Below are positions 1 through 12,345 of a stretch of 64,000 nt of DNA, one piece after another. The notes beneath the pieces are model-generated. The model ran no database searches. It saw only the letters and a program-made list of their open reading frames with translations, and had not been told where the DNA came from. How positions within the stretch are numbered: position 1 is the stretch's first letter; each line of letters opens with the position of its first letter. Both the position numbers and the translations under genes were made by a program. The stretch lies in the NCBI GenBank assembly GCA_033032175.1, contig CM065304.1:5828001-5892000 (forward strand), written 5' to 3'. Origin of the DNA: Saturnia japonica (lineage: Eukaryota; Arthropoda; Insecta; Lepidoptera; Saturniidae).

Positions 1-990
1 AGTTGTAAATAAAATTAAAAATTACCTCGTATAACTAATCAGTAATTATAAAATACACAGTACTGAAACAAAATCGAAAATTCGAAGTGCAAATGAACTC
101 CGCACGTAGCGAACTCAGTTAAATTTAACATACCAGATGCACTTACGGTCAAGGGCCTCATTCACTGAACAACATACGTAGATCTATAACGAAATAATTG
201 TAGTATAAAAAAATAATTCAAAACTATTTATAAATTCAACTTTATAAAAACATTATACCAGTAGTAAATTGTAAATTTATTTGGGTTATAATTACTTGAT
301 TTACATTTACTTGTTTGTTATAAAAAAAGAACCGTTACATTATATTATCATACTATTTAGAAAAAACGACTGCATAAAAAAGTTGTAAAAGGCAGCGACT
401 TTTGATATGGTGTTCATTACTTTAGTTTAGGAGGTTACAATTATTCTTTAGGCGTGTTATATAAATGATGACTAGGGATTTTTTACGATGCCCGCGGACA
501 TTCTAACAAAACGTCTACACTATGAAGTAACTTGTTAAACATCTTGTTTTACTGTAGTGAAGATAGTCACACTCGATGCTATGTGTCACTGTTGCAACTG
601 TGTGGCTGTTTAAACTTCAAATAGGAGTAAACCTTAGGTATACCTGTATGTCCACACACATCCACTTTTTGGAACGAAATTCCTTGTCGCGCTTTTGACG
701 GATGGGAGCTACACGGGAAAAGTTGTCCGACCGCGACCGACCCTTTTGCTACAGTACGTTACAGGTAATGAAGGAATGGTAATAAAATATAAAAACCAGC
801 CTAGTGCGAGTCGGACTCGCAAAGCTAGGGTTACCTAATTGTACATAAGGCAACATTACAGAAGAAAGCACCGAACAATCCTAATGAAAAGATAAAATAT
901 ATTGAGGAACAAACTTAACTTTGCCGTTGAAACTCTGTTGTCCTCATACATCGAAATATGCCGCGGTCAGTTTACCAACTGCAAATAGGG
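1..990. other. AT-rich non-coding DNA, nothing recognised
   Basis: No reading frame, RNA gene or repeat copy that I can match elsewhere in the window. It is probably intronic or intergenic. Confidence 0.5.
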
Positions 991-999
991 TTATAAAAA

Positions 1000-1380
1000 T
1001 ATTTTGTGATGTAACTACAAATTTGCGGTTTTCGGAATTTTTTCCTTTACTTGTGTTATAAAACCCCGCTTCCTGCTAAATTTCATGGTTGTAGGTCAAC
1101 TGAAAGTACCCTATAGGTTTTTATTCCCTTTGCCAATGTCAAAATATGCAGCATAAACGGCCGTACCTTTTGATTGCGTTGACTTAGAAGTTTGATTTTT
1201 CACAGCTTGAAGGGATTATAGATTTGAGTACATATTTAATATTAATTTTAATTTGATACCTCTATACGCTCCTGAGAAAAAGGGTCTTGATATACAGGCA
1301 TACAGACAGACAACGAAGTGATCTTATATGGGTTCCTTTTTTCCTTTTGAGGTACGGAACTCTAAAAATATGTTTTTGTT
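1000..1380 (+). repeat. Dispersed repeat G, copy 1
   Basis: This stretch matches, in inverse orientation, a second copy at 37360-37670. Shared landmarks are the 'ctgagaaaaagggt' block, 'acaacgaagtgat' near the end, and a terminal 'ttttgaggtacggaact'. From memory this is a very common lepidopteran interspersed element; its class is not clear from the sequence. No coding capacity is visible. Confidence 0.6.
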
Positions 1381-1714
1381 TATAAGGTTAATAATAAAAA
1401 ATTTATTTCATAATAAAAAAAAACATTTTTTTTAAATAAATGCAATTTTATTACCATTTCCTCATTGTGCTTGTTATTTAATAACATATAATATATAGCG
1501 AAAGGGATTTCGTTTTTATCGGGTGTCCCTCGACACCTCTCGTTTTCTTATTACCTATATCTGAAACATTTGAATGGTTACATTAACTTACCTTGAAGAG
1601 TAATCCAGGTAATTTTATGTAGAGTATAATTGAATTTTTTATTTTGACTTGATATTTTTCATTGCGGTGCTCGTGAAAATTTGATATTGTACAAGTTATA
1701 ACTAAAAAAAAAAG

Positions 1715-1800
1715 TCTTGTTGATCGAGCGTATTAGACCGGCGAAATATCAAGTCAATGTCCGCAGGTTCGAACCTCGGCGTGTATCAACGAATTTTTAA
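1715..1800 (+). mobile_element. tRNA-derived SINE-like fragment
   Basis: The B-box-like block GGTTCGAACCTCGG lies at about 1767 and is preceded by an A-box-like 'gcgtattagaccgg', about the spacing of an internal Pol III promoter. The body does not fold as a canonical tRNA, so this is a SINE head rather than a tRNA gene. Confidence 0.5.
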
Positions 1801-2570
1801 AATTTGCGTAAATTTACTAATTTCAATTGATAGCGCTATCGTCTGACAGGAAAACATCGTGACGAAATCTGAACGCTTGAAAAATGTTTTTGTAGTATAC
1901 CCATGTTGATTGGACTGTGGATTTTTCGGCGTTTGAAATCGCTAAAACCTCGTGGGCTGGCGAGGCGTGGCGATTAAACCCATACCTTCCCTCGGATTAA
2001 GACCTCATTGCACATTACACTTAGAAGCTGTTATTTTTATTATAACAAATAAAACCTTTAGCCCACTTTAAAAATCGACCTTTCTTCAACTATAACAACT
2101 TCATATTAGTTCACGCGGCGCCGACTGGAGAGGTCATGGTAATAGCAATGATTATTTCTATGTTATACAGTTAACGTTTCTGGATATTTTGGAATATCTA
2201 GACGTAAATATATTTTTTCAAATCGAAGGTATTATTGAATTACATATTAGATAGATTGATTGAATGTATAAAACAATGAATCGGTTCCGGACACCAGACC
2301 TATTGCGACCAATTTTAATAAAAAATAATCTAATATCGCAGCAAGGAGAGAGTAACAAGCAAACTTAAATAATTCTGATTTTGTAATTAACAACCGAAAT
2401 TAAGTAATTGTGTATTAATTCTAACGATTGTAATTAGTAAGAATAGTACAACTAATATTACCTATTTCCTTTTGTAACGTTATAAAGCAATACGTGTGAA
2501 AAAAAACAAAACGAGATGTTGCTTGTTTGTGGCGCTTGGTTTTTCTTCGGATTTTTTTTTTTTACTAACT

Positions 2571-2640
2571 TTAGCCCACCGTTTCACCCGTGTTAAACTT
2601 TATTCGAGCAACTTTCCACCGCGCCGTTAATAAAACGTCT
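2571..2640 (-). mobile_element. Helitron family B fragment (3' part)
   Basis: This holds the 'ccgtttcacccgtgttaaa...ttattcgagcaactttccaccgcgcc' block found near the CTAG end of all family B copies, for example 57387-57480 and 24520-24580. Only about 70 bp remain. Confidence 0.6.
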
Positions 2641-3075
2641 AGTGAATGGTAGTCACGATCCACCCGGATACAAAATTACTTAATTCAGTATTATCATTGC
2701 TTTGCTAATTTATCGCGATCTGATAAAATACTCCGTTCTCCATATCTCATAGAAGATTAAAAAAGGTTGTTCTATCGGGGGACCCCTCAGGAGCGAAGTT
2801 ACTAAAAAAAAAAAAATTATTTAAAAATCAGTTAGTCCAATTGATAAAGGACACATCGATATAAGTTTTATGTATATCTACCATACAAAATAATTGATAA
2901 ACCTATGTATTATTGAACGCGCGCCTATTTCGTAAGACTACCCATCCTGAGGGGCCCCATCCGAAGTGCAATATTTTGCAATTTGGCAGCCACCTGGTTA
3001 TAAAACCGGGCGCGCACCTGAATCTCGATACTCGCAAATACACACACACTTGTATATAATAGAAAAAGACAGAGA

Positions 3076-3098
3076 CAGAGAGAGAGAGAGAGAGAGAG
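3076..3098. repeat. (AG)n microsatellite
   Basis: About eleven consecutive AG units are preceded by interrupted 'agac' units. It is a simple sequence repeat. Confidence 0.95.
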
Positions 3099-3499
3099 GC
3101 AGAAAGTCGCGTAGAGGGGGCATAACGTCTTTTCCTTACGTGACGATTTCTACAAGTCAACTCATTTTTTTTTTAACGTGGTGTAACCCGTCAAGGGTAC
3201 ACACCCACCCGGGGGGACGAGTGGTTATGTGAGACTTCTACTTACTAAAACTTCACGGTGCACCATACGTTGCCTCGGTGGGGCGACCCTGGTCCTGCAG
3301 GTAGCATTCTACCGCGTTGCCCCGGCGGCAAGGCCCAGAAGGGCCGCCCTCTGCTGGAGACAATGCGGTGTAACGGAACTGTCTCCCCGTCCGTCGAACC
3401 AGTGCAATAAGAAGACGGGCCACTCGACCCATCTCACCTTGGTTCGGCCTGGTAGAGGAAGGAGGAGAATGAATCCCCCCGTCCCCCACCCATCCGGCG

Positions 3500-3882
3500 T
3501 TGGGTTTTTATAAAGGTTTTCTCCTCTGCCTCTGTCATCGTGGTTTAGCATATGACGGGGGGAAGGAAGCGAATGAATGGACCCGCGCCCACGCTAGTGC
3601 GGCGTTGGTTTTTTATAGAGGTTTCCTCCTCTGCCATTGTTCGATTCCCTCCGTACGTACACTCAGGCTGTGATTTTTTAAAGAGGTGCTCATCCTCGAC
3701 ACTCTAGTAATTTTTTAACGAGGTTGTCTTCCACCGTGCGACCGTGATTTTTTAAAGGGTGGATTACTCCACCGAAGTCCATCCGTGATTTTTCATGGTG
3801 GTTTTCTCCACCGCCGTCAGCCATTTCTTAAAGAGGTTATATCCTCTCAATTTTTAAAGAGGTTTTCTTCCTCCGCCGTCAT
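3500..3882 (+). repeat. Tandem array of about eight small hairpins
   Basis: Irregular units of about 35-65 bp each contain a T-rich lead (tgattttttaaa) followed by a short stem-loop. Clear stems are AGAGG/CCTCT (3617-3632), GAGG/CCTC (3682-3696), GGTGGA/TCCACC (3758-3773), GGTGG/CCACC (3797-3812), AGAGG/CCTCT (3832-3846) and GAGG/CCTC (3858-3873). Stem sequence changes between units while pairing is kept, which suggests RNA structure rather than plain duplication. It lies in the presumed LINE 3' UTR. Confidence 0.7.
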
Positions 3883-3918
3883 AGTGGACGAGCCGAAGCG
3901 GGTCCACTCTTGCCCCAT

Positions 3919-3954
3919 CCCCTGTCTCCTCTGATGAGCAGAGGGGTACAGGGG
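3919..3954 (+). other. Compound stem-loop
   Basis: The outer stem is CCCCTGT/ACAGGGG and the inner stem is CCTCTG/CAGAGG with a 5-nt loop; they are joined by 2- and 3-nt bulges. All 13 base pairs are Watson-Crick. It sits just 3' of the hairpin array and may be part of the same LINE 3' UTR. Confidence 0.75.
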
Positions 3955-4338
3955 AGGAAAGCCGTCGGTCTGGTATTGGCCGCCAGTCATAAGGACTAAC
4001 GTTGCCCGGGGCACACCATGAGGAGGTTCCAGACATAGTGCCCCTATAAGTCAACTCCTACCGCAAGCGTCGTTAAGGAACTTCGTTGAAATAATATTGT
4101 AAATATAAAATAAACCTAAAGGGGGAAAAAACAGCGATCGTACTGTTATTAGTTCGTAGTAAATATAGCATAATATGTTATGTGACGTGATGTAACACGT
4201 GATATGTAAATGCTTAGCGATTACGATCGCTATTGATGACCCCATGAGAGTGACAAGCAATTATTTTTATATCTTATAACTTTATACGGTTAATAATTTA
4301 AAAATTATAATAGATTTACATGTTTTTATATTATTCAT

Positions 4339-4506
4339 ACTAGCGGTGTGCCCGCGGCCGCGGCCTTGCATGTATTTGTTACGCAGTAATTATTTTCACC
4401 TGTCATTTTATTTTTACTCATATTGTCACTAGAAATCGTAAAAAAGTGATGAAAATAACTATTGCGTAACTTTAAACGCGTGTGGAACCGCGGGCACACC
4501 GCTAGT
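4339..4506. mobile_element. 168-bp foldback element with Helitron-like 3' ends at both termini
   Basis: The perfect 19-bp inverted terminal repeat is ACTAGCGGTGTGCCCGCGG (4339-4357) with its complement at 4488-4506. A second internal inverted pair, 21 bp with 2 mismatches, lies at 4378-4398 and 4450-4470. Each outer end reads CTAG|T outward, the 3' signature of Helitrons. Related internal sequence occurs at 41525-41625 and 58185-58265. It could instead be a MITE. Confidence 0.75.
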
Positions 4507-4863
4507 GTAATATAATTAAACATTGTAGTATAAATAATATTTAAATGTATGTGACCTTTATTTTATACATATTTCGAAAAGGAGGTATTACTGCATTTTA
4601 TTCTTGTGTATTTCCATCTCCATTTATTTAAAAATACCAAACATTCTTATTATTGATCTGTTCAAAAAGATTTACCGAAAAAGAAAATGTTTTTCTATGT
4701 TTGCATTTTCTATTCAGTCAGAATGTAATTTACAAGGTCAAAGTTTTTTGAATCAAACGCGCAAGGTGATTACGTACTTTAAAAAAAATCTTATCGATGT
4801 TCCACTGAACTTAGTGATTGTCGAAAGTTACTACTAGAGCCTGTGGTGATCAAAATAACAACC

Positions 4864-4883
4864 ATATATATATATATATATAT
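4864..4883. repeat. (AT)n microsatellite
   Basis: Ten AT units in a row. Confidence 0.95.
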
Positions 4884-4931
4884 GTCCACCAATTTGATTT
4901 CCTTTTGCAAAGTTCGTACATACAATCTATA

Positions 4932-5378
4932 TCTATACAATTAATAAAATTGAAGTGTCTGTTTGTAATGTCAAAATAACAGTTTTTTACTAAATGCATA
5001 TGAAAGTAAATACGATACCTTTAACAAAAAGCCCATTTTTAATATTTTTGTCTGTCTGTCTGTTTATTCTGGGTAATTTCCGAAACGGTTGGACCGATTT
5101 TTTAAGGTTTCGCACAAATAAAAAAGAACTGGTCATGGTGAACCAATTCGGGTGCTTAAATGGCTTATGCTGCGTAAACCTTTGGAGATATAGCAAATTA
5201 ATGTACAAAATAATTATAGGCATTAAAAAGATCTACAAAAAAATCCGGGAAAGTATGCATCTATTTTCTAAGGAACACCCACAATCAGCATTTTTGTCTT
5301 TAAAATAGCCGGGAGCGAGGAGCAAGATTCGCGCGGGCATTCTGTAGTTCACGTGATCGAAGCCACGGGCAAAGCTAG
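4932..5378 (+). mobile_element. Non-autonomous Helitron, family A, complete (447 bp)
   Basis: It starts TCTATACAATTAATAAAATT and ends GGGCAAAGCTAG, flanked by A on the left and T on the right, as expected for Helitron insertion into AT. Its interior has the family hallmarks: a 'gtctgtctgtctgttt' run, 'ccgaaacggttggaccgattt', and a 3' segment with 'cacgtg' about 30 bp before CTAG. No Rep/helicase coding is present, so it depends on an autonomous partner. Reading frames inside (4990-5308 on both strands) are fortuitous. Confidence 0.85.
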
Positions 5379-5379
5379 T

Positions 5380-6600
5380 ATTATATAAAGTACGTTTCCC
5401 TCAACGATTCCTATCACACAATATATGTACAATATCAATCAGAAATGGTAAAGAAAAAATAAAATCTATGAATTATCTTCAAAAATAAAGCCGGAATTAT
5501 AAAAATTAGACGGGTATTTCTGGACCCCATTGTAGTAACTTGAAATATGGTATATAAAAGTAGTTACATTTGTATATTTAAAATACAAACATAATTCAAA
5601 ATCTAGAAAGGAATATAAACTCAGATAAAACTCTATATCCAAAAGTATCAATCACACTTCACAAATAATTTGTTGTAGGTATAGGTTATTACATAACCAC
5701 ATTTTGACTAAACATTTCAAAACTTTTTTTTCAGATTTCCAAAAGCCTTAGAAATTTCAGTTATACTTTGATATGTACCCGCTATTAATCGTACCATTTA
5801 CATCTTTGGACATGATCCAAGATTGTATACTATGAAAGAGTCCCCTTTACATTGTAATAAAAAATTACTTGCCCAGTTTTATGCTAAAGTTGCAAGTGAG
5901 TACCTCTTGGAATTAAACTATAAGCCATATAATTCTATGTTACTATTGTCTTACTGAATGTTATCATACAATGGCATTCTTAATTTATTTCGTTATTATT
6001 TAAAACGGCAGATACTTAACTGGTATTTATTATTCAGATTTTTTAATATTATGAATGAATAATAATTACAATTATGTTAAGTATTTTCTTTCACGCGTAT
6101 ACAAGCACGTTTCTTAATACGCGTTGTGTTTTTAAGGCTATGAGAGTGGAACTACACTGTTAGATTTGTTTTAGAAGTGCATTTAATGGTATAATATATT
6201 GTGGATTGTAGCATTAAGTAACCTCGATAAATATTTGTAAAAAAGTTCACTTTATGTAATTAATTTGGTTTTTTCGCATAAATTTAGTCAAAATTTTACT
6301 AAGTTATTAGATCCAGTCACGCGTTTGAACTATAATTTAGCTGTTTCTGGCAAACCTAAATTTTAATTTTGATAACGCTGAATAAATGAATGAATATTAA
6401 AAATTTAAATAAACATAAAAACCAATTACTATATAGATATTAAATAAAACAGGAAATAAAGGTATTTATGAATTACGCCTTTATAAGAATTAAATAATTT
6501 CAGAGTAACAGTAAAGATGATTATATAATCAAAGAGATTAAAGTACATAGAAATGCTATTAATAAAATGTACATTGTACAAGCATAGTTATATAAACTAG
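5380..6600. other. AT-rich non-coding DNA, nothing recognised
   Basis: No exon-like segment or repeat match was identified. Confidence 0.5.
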
Positions 6601-6611
6601 TATATAGAATA

Positions 6612-7125
6612 CTAGCGCTTATCCCGCAGCTTCGCTCGCGTGATAGTTCGGTTATGTTTTATCTTTTTATGCGACTAGGAAAAAGGAGAGTTATATTTTT
6701 CGAGCGTATGTATGTATGTACATATTTCTATTTCTTTGGCACGCTTTGTAGCCTAAACGGCTCGATGTATTTTAGCATACGACGAGATGTCGTTAGATGC
6801 GTCTTAATTTTGGGAGTGAGGCGTTTAAGTACAGCGTTTGAGAATCAAATAAAAAGCAAAAATAGAAAAGTATATGTTTTTAATAAAGTGTTTGTTGTTT
6901 GTCGCTGTCGGTTTTTTTGTTTCGGTTTTGATAATTTAGTTGCTAGATCTATATTCAAAATTGATACATTTTCATACAAAATTTCATCCCCCTTTTCGCC
7001 ATCTTAAGGCTCGAATTTTCAAAAAACCTTCCTTAGTGGTCACCTACAGTGTAAAAGGAAGCATTCAAATCATGGTCTTAGCCCCAGTAGTATGGGCTGT
7101 GCGTTGATTTGTCAGTCAGTTTTTA
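6612..7125 (-). mobile_element. Non-autonomous Helitron, family C
   Basis: On this strand it ends at CTAG (6612-6615) next to 'cccgcagcttcgctcgcgtg'. The opposite part shares 'tttcatcccccttttcgcc', 'cacctacagtgtaaaaggaa' and 'gtgcgttgat' with the copies at 46227-46490 and 62085-62375. It abuts the start of a family D element at 7126. Confidence 0.75.
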
Positions 7126-7660
7126 TCCATACTAATATTACATATGTGAAAGTAACTCTGTCTGTCTCCTACGTTTTCACGCCTAAATCGTTGAACCAAT
7201 TTTGATGAATTTTGGTTTAAAGATAGATTGGACCTTAGGAAAAGACATAGGGTACATTTTCTAGCGAAAATAAAACTTTATGGGTAGAAAATAGGGGATG
7301 AAAGTTTGTAAGAACAAAATATGGGAACACGAATGCGTATGCTCGGTAATGGTGAAATGACTTCGACTGCCACGCCAACCGGTGTCTTAAATAATTATGT
7401 GCATGTGCAGTAATTATAAAATGACATCGTTGTTAACACCAACTAGTTTGTTGATTTATTGACATTGCTACACTTAATAAGAAATGTATTGTATTTATAA
7501 TACTTACTTATGAAATGATAGTCCAGTATTCTTTTCAAGATTGGCCGAAGTATTTTTAAGCTCTTTATCTACGCAGTACGGCAAAATTATTGTTTTATTT
7601 TATGATTGAAAAGTGACGCGCGATGTTAAACGCGGCTCGCGAGTGTTTATATGTACTATG
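7126..7660 (+). mobile_element. Non-autonomous Helitron, family D, copy 1
   Basis: It starts TCCATACTAATATTA, the 5' end I associate with lepidopteran Helitrons, then 'gaaagtaactctgtctgtct' and 'cacgcctaaatcgttgaacc'. It aligns over about 500 bp with 14052-14585. The 3' CTAG terminus is not obvious in this copy, so it is decayed or truncated. Confidence 0.75.
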
Positions 7661-7900
7661 CAATATGCCTATTGTAAATTATCTGAATTAAACAGTTTTC
7701 TTACAAGCAAATTAGTTCATAGTGTTATCCCACATGTAGTGAAAATAAAACTTGGATAAAAGTTTGTATGAAGAACACATCATGTCTCAGATTAGGGATA
7801 TGAAAATTCATATTTATGCTTTTGGTAAGAAATAAAAGGGGTATCACGTTTTTCAAAAAACCTTTCCGCAAGATGGTATAATAAAAGGCTGTGGAACTAA

Positions 7901-8095
7901 TGCGGAGCGAGGAAGCGGAGCGAGGTTGAAGAGTTTTGTCGACCAATAGTATTGTATAAAAATCTCAACTTCGCATCAGTGGACATGGGCTTGCGAGATT
8001 TATTCAAATTTCATACATTTTATATGCGACGCGAGGAAGCGAGAAAGTGGAGAAACGGAGTCCGGATAACTCGCCCGCCGCTGCGCCGTACAATG
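7901..8095. repeat. Short GC-rich direct repeats (GCGGAGCGAGG)
   Basis: GCGGAGCGAGG occurs twice with a 2-nt spacer at 7901-7924. Related 'gcgaggaagcgag' lies at 8032-8044, followed by a short GC-rich patch to 8095. This looks like a mobile-element remnant; no protein is supported. Confidence 0.4.
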
Positions 8096-8139
8096 GTTCA
8101 AGATTTGCAAAATAGGGACATAGGAATTTATATTTGATT

Positions 8140-10640
8140 TTTAATAATTGGATTACTATTATTGAACTTAACAACTTTTATTGTATTATAATACAAATTT
8201 CTCATTAAAATATTGAAGATTTTTTTTTCCGTAGTATGAAATTATATTTTTTGCTTTTATTTTGTTATACTTACCAACTTTTAGTTGATCTACAAGTACT
8301 TGCTGTTACATATTAGGCTACTGCGAACCCAAATAAAAATAAATGAGTGAGCTAGGTTGCGACGGTAAATGATTAGACACGTGTATTTGTATTTAAGATT
8401 CAGAATATCTTCTTTTATACTAACTTATAAATTATACTACTATTACTATTAATTATTATTATTATTAAAAAATTAAAAGTGCATTTGCCTAACTGGTAAA
8501 AATATAAACTTTTTTTCCTGAAAAACTATTAACTTTATAGCGGGGTGGTAGGGGTCGCGACCACCATACACATAGTGACAAACCAATCTATGATTTACTT
8601 TTGTTTTGTCGTGTTATAGACCAGTCAGTGTATATCCAATAATACGCAGACGAAGTTGCGGGTACCAACTAGTATTAGTATATAGGTTATTAAAACAGAA
8701 TACGTATCTACGACAAAAATCCAAGTCGTATTGTAGATAAAGATAATATATACTGAGATCAAATATTATTTATAATTTTGTTATTTTAATGAGGAGCTTT
8801 GACATAACGCAGACTGTACTTATATTGTTACAAGAAGGTTAAAAACTCAAACTACGAAAAATAAATTATAAAAACTAAAAAAATGTGTTTGTATTTATTT
8901 TAAACTTTTCCATTTTAACGTTAGTTACACGATGAATATTCAGAACTGCCTATAGATAACATTAACAGTGCTATTCATAAACGCTGAAATAGTTTATAGT
9001 TTAAAATTGTTGTTCTGTCGCTTGGTATATTTTATTTTTATTTAATATCGTTATGAGCTCAGAATTTTCTTCTCTTTCATTTGACATCCCACTCGATACG
9101 ATAACAATATTATTTTTTTTTAAGTAACATACATTTGATTTCAAAATCGGATAAGTAATTTAGGAGCACATACATGGACAATCCTTCCTTTTGGGTTTGC
9201 TGTAGTCGGATAATAAAGGGCCTTCATGTTAAATATTTAACCAGATAGTGATTTATAGAGTAACTGTAGGAAACGATCTGAATTTACAATAAAATAATAA
9301 TTGTATAACAAAGCGTACTATTATAGACCGATCCTGTAAACAAACTAAGTTATGTACAAGTAATTAAGTTTAAATAAACTTTATTTCATTTAACATTTAA
9401 ACTCTGACAATTTACTCGTGAACGTCAAAGTAACCACCGGTTATAATAATCCTTGTTACCTAAAAATCTGCCAAATTCGAGTCGGGCTTGTGTATTGAGA
9501 ATATTGTGTTTTCTTTCGTTCCATTCGGGGTTTGTAACTCGAGCCTGACTTATGTTTGATCGGGTATTATTATCTGTTGTTTTGCTTTGAAGTTTTGTAA
9601 TCACTACAAGTCTTTGTCTTGTATGTATTACTGTTTTTACGATATAACAAAAAAGTTTATTTGTAGGAGGACCCTCTTTAATATTTTATTTATTGTATTT
9701 GTATTATTTGTTTGAATATCCACCATAATAACATATATTCTGTAAAAATTTCAACTTCCCGCCTATTACGTTTCAAAAGATACTATTTTTAAAGTTAATT
9801 CCATAGATATCTCTGTGGGTAGATCGTACAGCGTGTTCTTAACAATAGGGTTCTAATAAGTGTGACCCATGACTGCGATGAGGTTTTTGGAATGCAAGTT
9901 GAAAGGCTGTAAAATATTATGTACGTAAAAATTACATAGGCCGATATCGTTATACCTTAGATTAATGATTGGTTTCTGCTGGCACACCGGAGATAGCCAT
10001 TAAATCTAAGGTTCATATACTATATCTTCGTTTATCACCCCTGAAAGTTTTATTTTAACTCACTTATCCAATTCGTGAACACTATCCATCATACAGTATT
10101 ATATTTCATTTATGGTCAATATTAAAGTAAAAAAAATTAACGTTATATTTTTACGGTCACCGGACAACTCCCGTGGCGCTTTTATCAACAAAATATCTCA
10201 TACGTATTTGTTTATGAAATTGAGATAAATTTTTATGAGCCTTAGAAACCATGGGAATGCAGAAGTAGCTTTATTGAATTAACTGTTTTAAATATGAGAT
10301 TTCAGCTGTTGTTATGGACTGGTGTTTTATTATCGCTCTGTTATTTAATACTAACGCAATTTGTGTTTAATTGTTTTGTAATTTTTTGTAACATCTAAAT
10401 ACGGATTACGAGAGCGTAAATTTCGCGATGTTTATAATATCTTCTGACTGGTGGGATGGTAAGATGAATTTTTGGCTGACTTATAGTGATATGAGAAAAT
10501 GACGGCAAGTCGTAATTTTAGTTTTACTCATATACAGGTAAGATTTGTTTAAATTTAGGTTTATTATTTCCTTTATTTTTGTCCAGACTTTTTTGTACAG
10601 CTCAGACTGTCCATAATAAAAAGTTTAACCTAGGGTATAA
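8140..10640. other. AT-rich non-coding DNA, nothing recognised
   Basis: About 2.5 kb without an exon-like segment, RNA gene or clear repeat copy. Weak Helitron-like debris is present around 8640-8680 ('cgcagacgaagttgcgggtacc...ctagt'). Confidence 0.45.
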
Positions 10641-10644
10641 ATAA

Positions 10645-10935
10645 GTTGGAGTCTCTTTTCTGGCTAAAGGTTATCGAAGCCACGATAATTTCCGAAATGT
10701 ATGGGAAAAGTTTTTTGCGATTTAGAACATTTTTAGTACTCTAACCTCAGTTGGTCCTATAGAGTTTATTGATCTTTATAAGAAACAGGATTGATTGAAA
10801 AAAAGTTTTTGTGTAAATAGTCCATTTTGTTGCTGACTGTACACTTATAAAAAAACTTGTAAATGCAGGCCAAAATGACTCAAAAAATTAAAGACAGTCT
10901 CCTCAGAAAGTTTTCGTGTAACTACAACTGTTAGG
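10645..10935 (+). repeat. Dispersed repeat F, copy 1
   Basis: The sequence from 'ggttatcgaagccacgat' to 'agtctcctcagaaagttttcg' is found as an inverted copy at 40560-40985, where about 150 bp of extra sequence interrupts it. No coding capacity is visible and the class is unknown. Confidence 0.65.
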
Positions 10936-12112
10936 GTACCTACCCTTACTGCCCCATCTCAAAAATCCGCTATGTATATTTTCCGTGTACAAAATTTCAT
11001 CTAAATCGGTTAAAATTTAGCTAAGATTTATGTTTTTGTCATATTTTTTTTACTATTTCGAATACATTTATTGATAATTCTTATAACCTATCAATTACTG
11101 AATGACTGCCAGTCTACAAAACAAAACAAAGTTATATTACTTTATATTCATTATTATATATAAATATATATTTTATATATAATTTTTTAGTTATTTATTA
11201 TTATTGACATTTTTCAAAAGTATTTTTATTAGATATTAGTCGATCTAAAAGTATTTATAATAGTAGATTTAATAAAGTAATATAAACCAAGATTATATTA
11301 AACAGTCATTATAATATTAACGATATTTTTTTGAACTAAATTTTTACTTTATGATGTATTCTAAAATTAATAAAATAGTTTTATTTCAAAGCAATTTATT
11401 TTTAATATTTTATTACTGTTTTTAGAATAATGTAAACAATTATGAAAGCGTGCGCTTAACGCCAATGTGAAATACACATGAGAGCACCTTATAAAGTTGT
11501 ACTGTGATTACAGAGACTAGACTCTATTCTAATTTCGCTCTTATACTTAGATGATGAAATATATTTTCACTTGGATTAAATATTATTTTATTATATAGGG
11601 AGCAAGTTATCATTGCATAATATATTAATAATAATGTGGTGATTTCTTTAAGGTTTGTAAAGTTGTCTTGAGGTTCTGAAATGAAGGCATGTAGCTTAAA
11701 CAAACTCAATGCGTTTAATTTGAACTACTAATGTAATTGGTACTGAATAACTAGGTAACTATACACTTTCCATAAATATAATAAAAGCGTATTTTGAAAT
11801 AATTAAAAACTTTATCGGATTATTGTCGCTGTATTTTTTTATCAAAAGAGTTGTTAGCGTTAAAAGTTTTTCTGAAGTGGAATGTTTGTGCACGTTCATT
11901 GAAGAGTAACTTTGATAAGTTTGACATAATAAGAAACATCTTTATTGTAAACTTACAAGAGACAATTATCTTCACTCTCACTCATAAAAGTGTATTTCAA
12001 AATCAAAATTCACTGAAATTTTATGGCCTAGTGGAACTGCGATAATACTTAGCAGGATTATGTATGACATATTGCTTGTGTGTATTTGGATTTTTATATA
12101 TATATTATATGA

Positions 12113-12345
12113 AAACAATTAATAAAATTGAAGTGTCTTTTTGTAATGTCAAAATAACAGTTTTTTTACTAAATGCATATGAAAGTATATACGAAACCAA
12201 TAACAAAAAGCTCATTTTTAAAAGTTTTGTCTGTGTGTCTGTTTGTTACGGGTAATCTCCGAAACGGTTGGATCGATTTTGACGGGGCTTTCATTGATAT
12301 ATAGCTGATGATATAGGGAGTAACTTAGGCCACCTTTATTTTAGA
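12113..12345 (+). mobile_element. Helitron family A, 3'-truncated
   Basis: It begins in the family A 5' end ('caattaataaaattgaagtgtc'), runs through 'tctccgaaacggttggatcgatttt' and breaks off after 'agggagtaacttaggcca'. Confidence 0.75.

Larger units (their letters stand above)
3185..4132 (+). mobile_element. 3' region of a non-LTR retrotransposon (R1-clade suspected), 5'-truncated
   Basis: This is a GC-rich block of about 950 bp inside AT-rich DNA. Short open stretches such as 3229-3513 look like a decayed C-terminal end followed by a long structured 3' UTR, ending near an A-rich tail at about 4127-4132. The UTR holds the hairpin array at 3500-3882 and a compound stem-loop at 3919-3954. I recognise the overall pattern as a lepidopteran LINE 3' end, probably R1-like, but no reverse-transcriptase motif is present to prove the clade. 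Alternatives are a GC-rich host exon/UTR or another structured repeat. Confidence 0.5.

Noticed and set aside
3229..3513. 94-residue frame in GC-rich DNA as a host gene
   Set aside because: It overlaps frames on the other strand and flows into the structured repeat region; better explained as a decayed LINE end.
4994..5308. 104-residue frame (and the antisense frame at 4990-5223)
   Set aside because: It lies wholly inside a non-autonomous Helitron; the same sequence in other copies is not open.
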